From the NCBI GenBank assembly GCA_030549495.1, contig JAUIRK010000875.1:1081501-1145500 (forward strand): 64,000 nt of DNA, given 5' to 3'. Positions 11,640 to 21,912 of the stretch are shown piece after piece. Within the stretch, counting starts at the first letter, position 1. Every line of letters begins with the position of its first letter. The position numbers and the translations under genes are program-made. Source of the DNA: Nectonema munidae. Taxonomy: Eukaryota; Nematomorpha; Nectonematoida; Nectonematidae. The notes beneath the pieces are model-generated. The model had not been told where the DNA came from and did not search any database. It saw nothing but the letters and a program-made list of their open reading frames with translations.

Positions 11640-13799
11640 AAAATAAGAGCCAAGCCGTTTTTTAATGACACGTTATATTTTTTAACTCTGTAAATTTTCA
11701 AGAGTTTTATCTTTCAATGTCTTTTGTGTGTGTGCCTCTTCTCAATGTCTTTATTTTGTCATTTTGTATACTGCGCTATTTTATTCGAAGTAATAATAAT
11801 AATAATAAAACGAGAGAAAACTTCATATCTCTGTCTCGAAACATCATAGAAACCATGGCATTTCATAATTAGCAATTTTGTATTACTTGTGTCTAATGTT
11901 ACCTCTATTTTTTTAACATTCCTCTGAGACGTCTAAAAAAGTGACTTACAAGCAAAAATGTAGATGAATGCATTTCGGAAAAAAAACAAATTCTGGATGT
12001 TTTTGATTGAATATCATTCATCAAAATTTTAATTTAGGGTAAAATTCTCTCAAACAAATTTAAAATAAATTTTTAATACAATATCAACTTTGCTTATTTT
12101 ATTTCTGTACACCTTTTTGGACATTACACAGTCTAAAAATGTGTGAAAGTGTGAATCCAATTTGTAAAAAAAATAGTTTTTTTTCTAAAAATCATTTCTG
12201 TAAAGTTTTTTCGCGCAATCGTTATTTATTGTTTATATAGTAAAAATATAAGAGTGAGAAAAGTAAAGGACCCGCGGAGCCACATTGAAATGAGAACGCT
12301 TGATCATCATAAGAAAAATGAAATAGTTACGCGCTTAAAAATATGTATAATAAACCTCGAGGAGCTATATAGTTTTAAGAAAGAAGTATATAACTTGCAC
12401 ACACTGAAGGTCTACCATTTTCTAATGAACAAGGTGCTTGTATAATAAACTAGTATTGAATCTTTCAAAAAGGTCCTAACCGCGAGGAAGAAGCCTCTTC
12501 CCTTGTGAATGAAAAATCCCTGAAACTATCTTATTAGCTAAGATTTCAGTCATCAAATCACTAACATGAATAAAATATCTGAAATTTTTTAAACAGTAAA
12601 GGTACCATAACTATGACAGATACCAATATTTGAAGATATAGCAATTGTTATAAACATGAATTGAAGTTGACCATTTTTCTTTTATTGTGGAAAATATGGA
12701 TGATTTAAGGTATAAAACTTTAGATGATTATGAAGGATTTCATGAGGACTAGAGTTGGAGTTGATTATGATTATAATCAGAATGACAGGAATTTTTTGAA
12801 TCGTAATCAGAATCATAATTATTTTTTAAAAAACCTCAAAATGAGAATCAAAACAGACCTAAAGAACAATAAAAATCAGATTTCCTCAGCTTCTCTCCTA
12901 TACATCAGAAGAACAAGAAGACTTTCATGAAAAGAACTGACTTCTATTGTACCTTTCCTTTCAAAACAAGGCAATTAGATGATATTTCACTTACAGAGTA
13001 GAAAAGACGGGTAGAGTAGGTTTTTTTCTGTTCCTTCAACCAGAAGTCATGTAAACTTACTTTTTAGTGTTTTTACAACTATTTCTAATAACTATATGCA
13101 CATTTCTGGGAATCTTGCATCAGTGCAAATGATTATCCAGTAGGCCAGAGAAAACAAAATCAATTCATCCATACACAGCAAACTAAACTGCCAGTAAAAA
13201 ATAAGAATTTTAGAAATGAAAAGTTAGAATAAGAAATAAATTTGAGATTAAAAAAAAAGTTCTCTTCATATTACCTGATATTAGAACACGTGATATTGAT
13301 ATAAACAAAGGTTCTAATCTTTTCAAAAGAAAAGCTCTGGCGTAAATTCTGTGCTTAATAAATCTCTGAAAATTTTTTTTCAAACATGATATTGATAGCA
13401 AAATGAATTTCTGATGAAAGCAGATCTACCAAGGAAGGATCAGTATGGAATGAAGAGTAAAATTAAACAAGGCCGCGTTTCTTAACATCGTATTACCTCT
13501 CAAATCTTTCAAATAAATAGCCATAATCCCTATAGCTATTATTATATGGTTTAATTTATTGAGAATATTATAAACAATAAAATGTACAAGTACTTAAAAA
13601 GTCTAAATCAATAAAACCATTAAAAATCAGAAAATTTACTTAGCCTCAATTGGAAGGTTGGTACTAGTGTTGAAAAAACCCTAATTTTTCAAAACCAGTT
13701 TTTTATCTACCAAAAAAATGATAATTTTATTTCAAATTCAAGAAAAGAAATAAAAGTATTAATAGAATAAAAAAAATATATAAACTTCAAAAAGCATAG
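11640..13799. other. AT-rich intergenic stretch, no gene recognised
   Basis: Holds an (AAT)n run near 11792-11808 and short frames at 12254-12445, 12724-12930 and 13210-13401 that match nothing I recognise. Parts of 12640-13200 are Asn/Lys-rich when translated and could be old retroelement sequence, but no motif is clear enough to call. Confidence 0.3.
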
Positions 13800-14060
13800 A
13801 GCATTCAAAGACTTTTCGATAGTCTAGTTCTCAAGTTTGAGAGAAAGAAACCAGTATCAGAAAAAGATCTTTCGCTTTCAACACTCGTGGGTTTAATAGT
13901 GCACAATGCTTGATAAATATTTTGAAGTTCATCGCTCTTGATTGACATTGCTTCGTACATAAGAAACTTGCTGTTCAAATTATCACAGTTTGAAGCAGAC
14001 TTTTTTGGTGAATTAATTTTTTTTACTTCTCTAAGAAATTCATCAATCATATCCTCTTCT
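13800..14060 (-). pseudogene. hAT transposase, C-terminal dimerisation region
   Basis: Frame 13805-14050 ends with PTSVESERSFSDTGFFLSNL and RTRLS, the conserved end of hAT transposases (PTSxxSERxFS...RxRLS) that holds part of the dimer interface. The DDE catalytic part and zinc finger are absent, so this is a fragment. It abuts a Ty3/gypsy-type fossil in the same orientation. Confidence 0.75.
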
Positions 14061-14064
14061 GCAG

Positions 14065-15135
14065 CGCGTTTTAATGTTGACTTATATTTTTCCCTGGAAG
14101 AAAGCTACTGTGCTGTTGAGCTGGTTAAGTATTGCTGCTATAGCAAATTGTAAAGTATTTGTCTCTAATGTGAATGGTACATCCTCGTCGATCTATAGGT
14201 TTGTATTGTTTGAAAAATTCTTCCCGAAGCACATCAGCCATTAAGAGGAATATTTTTTATATTATACGCTGTTGATTGACAATTCAATTTGACAACATCA
14301 AGTTATCTTTGCATATGAGGGATCAGCTAGTCCTACTTTTGCCTTAGTTTGAATTATTCGTAAATTAATCTTTCCAAAATTTACTTTTAAAAAATTTTCT
14401 GAAGATCCTGTATCATAGTTAAATGGTTATTAACAAAAGTTTTTGTTATAGGCTTTAACCAACTTCAAGAATTCTTGTTCACGCACGAAACTACATTCTT
14501 TTACACACATTACCAAAGTCTCAAATTTTTTCTCACTTAAAACCATACTTATCTTTCTCTGGACAGAATTCATGACTTTTATGATATTTCTTTCCACAAA
14601 TGAAACACATAATCTTAACAGCAAATAGGCTCTCAATGGTGTTTTTTTCAAAAAGTACTTTTTTAAATGTCACTGCAAAAAAATTGCTATTCATTTTGAG
14701 GACACCCTATGGATGTTTCGCTCTTTTCTTATTTGTGTTTGCTGCAAATGTTAGAACATACATTTCCGAAATACTTTGTGCCTTCTCCAAATACCTAGTT
14801 GTATCAAACGCTTTTTGTAGCTCTTTTGTTGAGTTTTTCAGAAGCCTGTGTCTTATGTGATTGTCGTTTAGGCCACTTATAAATGCATTAGATATATATT
14901 CTTGACGATAAAGTTCACCAGAAAGAGCTTTGATATGACAATCCTAGCTAGCACTCTGTAGCTTTTGGAAATACCTATTGATAGATTCCCGCAATTTGGT
15001 TTTCTAGAAGCCAAAATAAACCTTAAAAAATTTGATTTTTAGGTTTACTATAAAGTTTCCCCAGCGTTTTGATGGCTTCAGAATAAACTTTAAGATTAAT
15101 GGTGTATTGATAAACAGCCGGTGACACGTTGTTTT
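14065..15135 (-). mobile_element. LTR-retrotransposon fossil, Ty3/gypsy type
   Basis: Minus-strand reading gives a gag-like region at about 14500-15130 with a zinc-knuckle-like patch, and a short RNase H-like remnant at about 14070-14260. It is a broken, old copy with many breaks; most of pol is missing and no long terminal repeats were recognised. It lies directly beside the hAT fragment, so one probably landed in or next to the other. Confidence 0.55.
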
Positions 15136-15840
15136 TTAGTAGACCGAGATTTCAATTAGAAATATTTAGAAAATGAACAACGTTGTTGAAAGACTTTAAC
15201 CTTCTGGAATTTATCCATGTAGATTTTTTTAATTTGAATAAATTATAACAAAGCTTTAGCAAATATAAATGACTTTATTCAGCTTAAAAAGTGAAGTGGA
15301 CAACGTTTCAAAAATGTAATATATACATACAAAAATTTGCATAATATAAAAAGGGTGGATAAAATTTGCATGGTGTATTTGTTTTTGTGAATACAATTGC
15401 TGCATAATTACCACCATAGAAAGGTTCATTTGAATATTGTACAATCAGAGAATATTAAAGTTCTCACAAATGTATCATCATTGCTAAGTTTTAATTTAAC
15501 GCATGACAGAAAATTAGTCATATATGATAGTCCTATTCTAACCCTAATTAGATTCAATTGGTTTTTGTAAAGCTTTCAGGTGAATCTTGTCCGTAGAATC
15601 TTATACCCTGTGGACTTGGAAACATTCATCTCTAGCTATGCACTTATAATTCATTTTCTTCGACTTTACGTAAAGGCTTTTTCCTACAAAACTTTGGTAT
15701 ATCATGGACAGAGCAAATCTTTCTAAGCAGAAGTAAAAACTTAGAGTTAGAAAAATATTTTTAAAATAAATTAACCTTGATTGAATTACTATGTATGGAT
15801 ACGTTTATTTTAAATTGTTGAAAAAATATTTGGTGTTAAG
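15136..15840. other. AT-rich stretch, nothing identified
   Basis: No convincing frame, splice-bounded exon, terminal repeat or RNA gene was seen. Confidence 0.4.
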
Positions 15841-15844
15841 TCAA

Positions 15845-16370
15845 TTGTAAAGAGTAATTTAAATGTAACAAAGAAAATTAAAAATTATAAAGCAACTGGA
15901 TTTAGCGAGGTTAATATTGATATGCTGAAAGCTAGAGGCGATGAAATTTGAAAGTGGATGATAGATCTTCTAAGAAAGGTGTGAATTGAGGAAAAATACC
16001 TAAAGATTTAAAGGAAAAGAGCGTTAGTACTCTTTTTGAAAAAGAAACGAGATATTTTGGAATGTGGTAGTTATAAGGGTGTCAAGTTAATGGAACACGA
16101 ACTGAACCTACGCAATCAATCAAAAAAGAAGAATTCAAAGAAGAATTCTTGAATTTGAATCAAAGAAGAATTCAATCAGTGGTAAAAATAGACGCAAAAC
16201 AGTTTGGATTTATGCCTGGAAAGAGTACGATGGATGCAATTTTTGTTACAAAATATTAATAGAAAAATGATACTATACCCAGAGGAGTAGTGTATTAGTG
16301 CTTGCGCAAAATATGAGTATACGAAAAATTGGTTAGGTTGGCTAAAGAAATCTACAAAGACTATCATCTG
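15845..16370 (+). mobile_element. LINE reverse transcriptase fragment (RTE-like)
   Basis: Translates in pieces to KNYKATGFSEVNIDMLKARG, a ..KGVKLMEHE block and QFGFMPGKSTMDAIFVTKY. These are the NGKATGxDxI, NYRGIxL and QFGFxPGRSTxDAIF motifs at the start of non-LTR reverse transcriptases. Several stops and frameshifts break it, and a local duplication of GAAGAATTC sequence is present near 16127-16170. The style matches the LINE tails at 10.1 and 40.4 kb, so they may be one family. Confidence 0.8.
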
Positions 16371-16924
16371 TATCGAGACCCTAAGAACTTACCATGACTA
16401 ACCCATCGGCTGATTATTATAATATTTTTTATAAATGCAAATTTATAATAAAATAGTAAGTATTAATATGTTTATCTAAGATAAACTTAGTTAGAAGAGG
16501 TAAGTAACACTTTTTCCATGGCCTAACTACATCACTAAACGAAATTGATCTATTTTTCTTTCTTATACGATGGAAGATGTTCTTATTCATCATCTCCTTC
16601 AATAAATCACTTAGTACATGTATGGAGGCAGGTATTTATTAATTACATATCATATTTGTTTTAAACTATAAAACAGAATAAATGTGATAAATTTTTAATT
16701 AAAATGAAATCAAATTATTTTTGTTTTTTTTCGTACACTTCATTACAATGTCAGTCAAAAACAATAAATTTTGAAAGTACAATTAATATAAAAAAAATAT
16801 TTCTTTTAAAATAAAATTAGTGCATTATAAGTTAAAATATTTCTATTTTTTCAAGAGTTAATATTTGAACTATTTATTCTTTATAGATGTGTTATTTTTT
16901 AAATTTAAGGGTAGAAAATTATAA

Positions 16925-17026
16925 ATGAGCAAAACAAGATTGCAAACTTCAGATACACCTTCTCCATCTTACGATAATTTTAAAACCAATCAGTTTAAAA
17001 GCAAAAGTTTTACTTCCAAAAGAGAG
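16925..17026 (+). CDS. Weak candidate first coding exon of RalGPS
   Basis: ATG at 16925 opens 34 codons (MSKTRLQTSDTPSPSYDNFK...) rich in Ser, Thr and Lys, ending in phase 0 at a possible donor GTTTTT. RalGPS proteins begin with a similar unstructured Ser-rich leader, and the next gene downstream on this strand is RalGPS. The distance is 13 kb, the donor is poor, and the exon coding for the FDVLKVTPEEFA block of the family was not found between the two. This is a guess from position and composition. Confidence 0.15.
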
Positions 17027-17437
17027 GTTTTTTATTATTTTATTTATATTTATATGTCATTAAAAGACAGTTAAACAATTTTTTAGAAGAATTATTCCTT
17101 TCTAAGATATTAAAATATATAAGCTTAATATGTTAACCCTTTTTAATAAATAGTTTGTTTTAAATGATTTATTTTATCTATTTTAAGTCTATTTAGTTTT
17201 TTGAAAATCTATAAAAAGAGTCGCCTTAAAATACTGGCCTTAATTTGCTAAAAAAAAAACTATCGGATTCTATTTTAATTTTAAATGTTTTTTTCTCTAA
17301 TATAATTAATCAAACACTAATTTTGCTCTCTCAAATCAATCTTGAGTTGAGCACATTTATTAGCTAAAATTACTGGTCGTAATTTTATACTTTTATAACT
17401 GTGCGTGCATACAGTGTTTGTTAAAATTGGCCTTTCT

Positions 17438-17617
17438 CTTGTATTCGATCATCATCACTAACCGACCAGTTGGTGAAAGCTGTTTTCGCTATTGAAACCA
17501 TATCGAAAAAGAGAACATAGAAATTCTTAAAGTGAGATTTGAACAGTGAAACTGAAATGGTTTCAATATCCAAACGAGTTTTTTAGTGTTCATTTAGTGA
17601 TGATGATCAAACACAAG
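17438..17617. mobile_element. Short foldback element (MITE-like)
   Basis: Ends 17438-17460 and 17595-17617 are inverted copies of CTTGTNTTYGATCATCATCACTA with two mismatches. Inside, ATTGAAACCAT recurs in inverted order. No target-site duplication is obvious and there is no coding capacity. Confidence 0.55.
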
Positions 17618-18301
17618 AAAACTTACCACCTTAAACTTACACCTAACCTTGCATGGAAAATTATGATAGTGTATATATTTTTAATTTTTGATTTATTTCC
17701 TAAATGTAATTAATCGGCAATGATATTTAACTTTCACGTTTTTTTTAATGAATAGCTTCAAACTTTCGATTTTGAATATTTCTTAGAAAGAAGTTTAGGT
17801 TGATTTAGAAACTGATATTAATATACAAATCTATGATCAGTATAATGTAGGTGGGGTTGGAGCCCTAACATAGAGGGGGGGGGGCATATGCCCGCGGGAG
17901 ACACTTGTTTTGGGCGGCTAATATAAAAAAATATATGTACATAGAATAATCTCAATTGTTACAATTAAAAAAAACTTAAATTTTCTATCAATTCTAATAA
18001 AAATGATTCTTTTGTTATAGTACAACACATTTGGAATTTCTTCAAGATTTATTTTAAAAATCGTGTTTTAATTTCTTTAATGATAAATTATTTAATAATA
18101 TTTAAAAGCAAAGCTTGAGGCATTCCTAAAAATTTTGCCCTGGGGCGCTACATATGCATGTAAGAGCGTTGGGTGGGAGATAAGAATTTCTGGCTAATTA
18201 AATCTTTGAAATTAATAATAGCTATCAAATTTGTATTTTTTACAATAAAATGAATTTATAAGGAACTCTTAACTATACCTCTTATGATATTAAAGTTTTA
18301 A

Positions 18302-18410
18302 CCACAGTCAACTTTACAAAAATGTGAATCGTCTGCGTTTATTAATGCTTTTTAATACCCATCTTCTGCTTTATACTAGATATCGTCTGATTATTCTGCT
18401 CTTTAACGGG
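18302..18410 (-). mobile_element. TTAA-flanked MITE with GCAGACGAT motif, copy 1
   Basis: 109 bp between TTAA at 18298-18301 and 18411-18414. Read on the minus strand it starts CCCGTTAAAG and contains CAGACGATATCTA and ACGCAGACGATT, as do the copies at 29574 and 43901. TTAA duplication with CCC ends is the signature of piggyBac-mobilised elements. Confidence 0.6.
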
Positions 18411-18414
18411 TTAA

Positions 18415-19389
18415 GGAGCGAAAAGCAAAGTTGTCTATCTTGATGAACTTTTGTGCTATTAATTCATTTTTTAAGTATCAAAATCGATTCTCCCAAGGGT
18501 GGGAGTACGTTCTTATCAAAGGAAAGAGAGCATGGGCCGTAGCCTTTCCATTTACTATTATGCCGACTGCAGTTTTGATAACTTCTTTTTTTAGCTTTGT
18601 CGTATATTTTCAAATTGCCTACCGACTCAAATCTCTAAAACGTTGTTCCTTTTTGATATCTATGCTTAATTTTGAAGAATTTATTTTTCTCTTAAAACAT
18701 TGCGGATTGAAAATCCAATCATGCATATACTTGCATTGTATCAATTATACACATTTAAATGCTTAATAATTCTTATATCATATTTTGTGCTTAACGAAAT
18801 GTTATCACCATCACTTGTTATCCACATGAAAAGGCATATAGTATTATCCATAATAGCGCTAGTAAATCGATACCATGCATAAAATATTATATCTCCTGAT
18901 CGCTTTTACTCCTCTGGCTTATCACAAGGATTGGTGGTATGTACAATATTTTAGGTTTTATATTCCCACTCGGTATTATACTTAATCTTTTAAACATCCA
19001 TTGTAGCGCTCCTCTCGATTTTAACAAACATCTACTTTCCTTCATTTTAATTGGCTCGATTTTACCCATTCTTGTTAGATGATGAATCAATATAGAACTG
19101 GAGTATTTGATGTATTTACTACATTCATTCCATTATGGTGTGTTATTAGCTGGGACATGTTATACATTTAAATCAATTTTAAATTGCTTTATTGATACAA
19201 GATAATATCATTTTGTGATGGGTATAAAATACAAAACGAATACTTTCCATTGTAAAAATCAAATATAATGAAAAATTCTGAGATTCAACAAAATTGAACA
19301 AATGAGAGCTGCATTCAACTACTAAGAACCAAATACTGCTTTGAGAGCCCTATTTGTCACCAGACGTTACTTCTTTCCCAATACATCTA
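18415..19389. other. Intergenic stretch, no gene recognised
   Basis: Contains a 111-codon frame (18431-18766) with hydrophobic segments and a 67-codon minus-strand frame (18887-19090); neither resembles a known protein, and neither has splice or start signals that stand out. Confidence 0.3.
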
Positions 19390-20305
19390 CTAAATGACAC
19401 CACTTGGTAAACTCATAATTCACTATCGTCAGACAACCTTTCCATTCTCACCTCCATACACCTCAAACACTCGAAACACTACATTCAACCAAGAATCTAC
19501 ACAAATTTCAAAAAAGCTAACTGGCACTCATTCTTATCAAACATTGAAACCAATATCGCTAACCTTGAACCTGATCTATTATATACAAATAACGTACACA
19601 CATTAAACAAAACTCTCACAGACCTCATATTACAAACAGACAAACTCCACATACCTAAAGGAAACATCAATGCACACTGCCATCACCAACCATTACCACA
19701 AAAAATTACATCACTCATAAACGAAATCAGAAAACATAACCCATTATATCCCCACATAGATGAACTCAACAAACAAATATCAATCCAAATCAAAAGGCAT
19801 AAACTCTCACTCTAGAAAGAACAAATTAACAAAACTGGTCCCACAAATACAACATACAGAGATAATGAAAGACCATCAAAAACCTCCAAAACAAGAAAAC
19901 CTACACACACAAAGTGAATTATTTCCTTTAAAACACTATCAAAATGAAAAACATAGACACACTTTCAATAAACATTTCACCAATACAGCACCTAAAGCCA
20001 CGCACAAATCACACAGAATCATTAACTATGGCAGGATCAAATCGCTAACATACACATCAAACATCTCGGACCCAAGGCTATTAATCTCCTTACACGGATC
20101 TTCAACACAGCTCTAAACAACAATACAATTCCACATACATGGAAAACATTTCTTATACTACCCATCCCTAAACCACACAAAAACAAAAACTTGGCTCTTC
20201 CTACAGACCAATTTCTCTCCTATCACCCATAGCCAAAACCTTAGAAAAAATCATTCTCCAAAACAGAACCTTACATACCTAAGACCACACATCAACATGG
20301 AATCC
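19390..20305 (+). mobile_element. LINE fragment with A/C-biased coding strand (Jockey/CR1-like)
   Basis: The plus strand is unusually rich in A and C compared with all neighbours. Pieces translate to HLGPKAINLLTRIFNTALNN, IPHTWKTFLILPIPKPHKN and a LLSPIAKTLEKII-like block, the start of a non-LTR reverse transcriptase (LxxIFNxSLxxxxIPxxWK, IPKPxK, YRPISLLSxxxKxxE). Upstream at 19600-19800 is the linker between endonuclease and reverse transcriptase. Frames are broken by stops and shifts. It ends abruptly near 20305 where a LINE of opposite orientation begins. Confidence 0.75.
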
Positions 20306-20790
20306 CATCTGGACTAATCTCTCGAAGTCCAGTTGCTTTATGATTCTTCATTTTTAAAATTTTTTGCATCACTTCGGCTTCATCAATTATTTTTTTCTGG
20401 TACTTCTACCTCTAACGTTTCTTCGACTTTTTCTTTCCATTACCTCTATTCAGAAGTTCTTCAAAATAATCTGCACATCTGTTTTTAACCTCTTCAGTGT
20501 TAAAGACCAGTTTTCCCTCTTTATCTTTAATAAAATTGACGTTACCAATTTCCTTCCTTTCTTTCTGTTTTGCTTTAGCGATTCTGTATATTTGATTTTT
20601 GCCTTCTTTTGTTCTTAACTCATCATAAAGCTTTTGTGTCCCTTCGTTCCTAGCAATCGCAATACTCTGTTTTGCCTCCTTCTTTTTGGCTCCCTATATT
20701 TCTTTGTCTTCTAAGTTTGTTTTTTGCCATTTTTTCTCTTCTTCGAGGAATAGCCCTGCAATCTTTCAAATTGTTACGTTTTTAAAATAA
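20300..20790 (-). mobile_element. LINE fragment: linker and start of reverse transcriptase
   Basis: Minus-strand translation gives YDELRTKEG-NQIYRIAKAK-like text, GNVNFIKDKEGKLVFNTEEV, KNRCADYFEELLN and KMKNHKATGLREI. This is the region between endonuclease and reverse transcriptase in RTE/CR1-type LINEs, ending at the KATG motif. The rest of the polymerase is missing at 20300. At least one frame change lies near 20390. Confidence 0.75.
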
Positions 20791-20839
20791 AATAAAGACT
20801 ATGCTCTATTTACCTTATGCTATGATCCGAAATCTTTAC

Positions 20840-21560
20840 AATTAATAAATAATAATAATAATCAGTTTTACGGCTGATTTACCAGCAAGCTAGGGTGTTA
20901 CAATTGTGAGATATATTTTACATTATATAATTAATCGCCTCCAATTTTCCCCATTTTGTTCATCTCCTGAGTTTAGATTCCTTTTCCTCACATCCCTTTC
21001 AACTACTTCTTTCCAAGTTATCTTTGGCTTCGCCTTACATTTACACATACTCTGCTCTATATACATACACTCTTTTAATTAACTCTTATTCTATTGGCCT
21101 TCTATTCACCTGACATGAATGGCCAAATAATCTTACCCTTTGCCTTTCCAAGACTTTATTATTTTTCTTGACTCTTGACACGAGTTTCTTATTTTCCCAT
21201 TGCTTATCTTAGATTTTGAACTCAACTTACACATAATTTTTACCGTTTTCATTTCTGTTATATTTAGTCTGTTTTTCTCAGATTCTTTCAAAGCCTTTGA
21301 TTGCTATAATCTAAACTTGTTCTGATAAACTACCTTAGGTAACCTTTTAAGTGTAAAGAGAATCTATTATTGCAAAAAATACTGCGTACGGATTTAAATG
21401 TCCTCCCAGCTAACCTTATTATTCTATGTTCTACCGAATTACCTACCCTAGCCACCTTATCTAAAATCTTCCGTAAATAACAGAATCTATCAACTTCTAA
21501 CTCCACACGCCCTCTTCTACAACCTTTTCCTTTTTTGTCTCTGCAATCTTAGGACTGGAA
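20840..21560 (-). mobile_element. LINE 3' end with C-terminal reverse transcriptase domain
   Basis: Minus-strand text includes ELEVDRFCYLRKILD, ARVGNSVEHRIIRLAGRTFK, NRFSLHLKGYLR and, near the end, KPKITWKEVVERDVRKRNLN. This is the FCYLGxxL...GxPxxxWxxVVxxDxxxxxL pattern at the end of LINE polymerases. After the stop come an ATT trinucleotide run (20843-20860, TAATAATAATAATAAT), as in elements with microsatellite tails. Many stops; an old copy, different from its neighbour at 20300-20790. Confidence 0.75.
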
Positions 21561-21727
21561 CAAGTACTGTACCCAAAATTTTTTACTTTTGAAAAGCTAT
21601 ACAACTTGACAAATCTAGTATGTATCTAAATAAACAATCTTACATTATACAAATATTTTTAAATAATTTTGTGGCTCTCTCCTCGCACACATCAGATATA
21701 AATCGGTGTATGTATTTGTAAATATTA

Positions 21728-21912
21728 TACAGTAAAAATTCTTCATGTTGATACCTACTTATTTCCTGTACATTCCTTAATATGGACAATTTATTGTTGG
21801 TCTGAAGTATTATCAATTTTCGTTCATTCATTTGTTCAATGAAGACACCTCTATAATAAGAACATTAATGTCAGTTCCAAGCCGGTGTCCATACTATGGA
21901 AGGTTTACTGTA
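21728..21912. mobile_element. Tc1/mariner-pogo type MITE
   Basis: Left end TACAGTAAAAATTCTTC and right end, on the minus strand, TACAGTAAACCTTCC, at TA dinucleotides. ACAGTNNAACCT-like ends are typical of pogo-related miniature elements. No coding capacity. Similar ends occur at 23378 and 55757. Confidence 0.5.

Noticed and set aside
12640-13200. Asn/Lys-rich translated stretch suggestive of a retroelement
   Set aside because: No catalytic or zinc-knuckle motif clear enough to assign a family.
18431-18766. 111-codon frame with hydrophobic segments
   Set aside because: No recognisable motif, and overlapping frames in AT-rich DNA often look hydrophobic. Not called as a gene.
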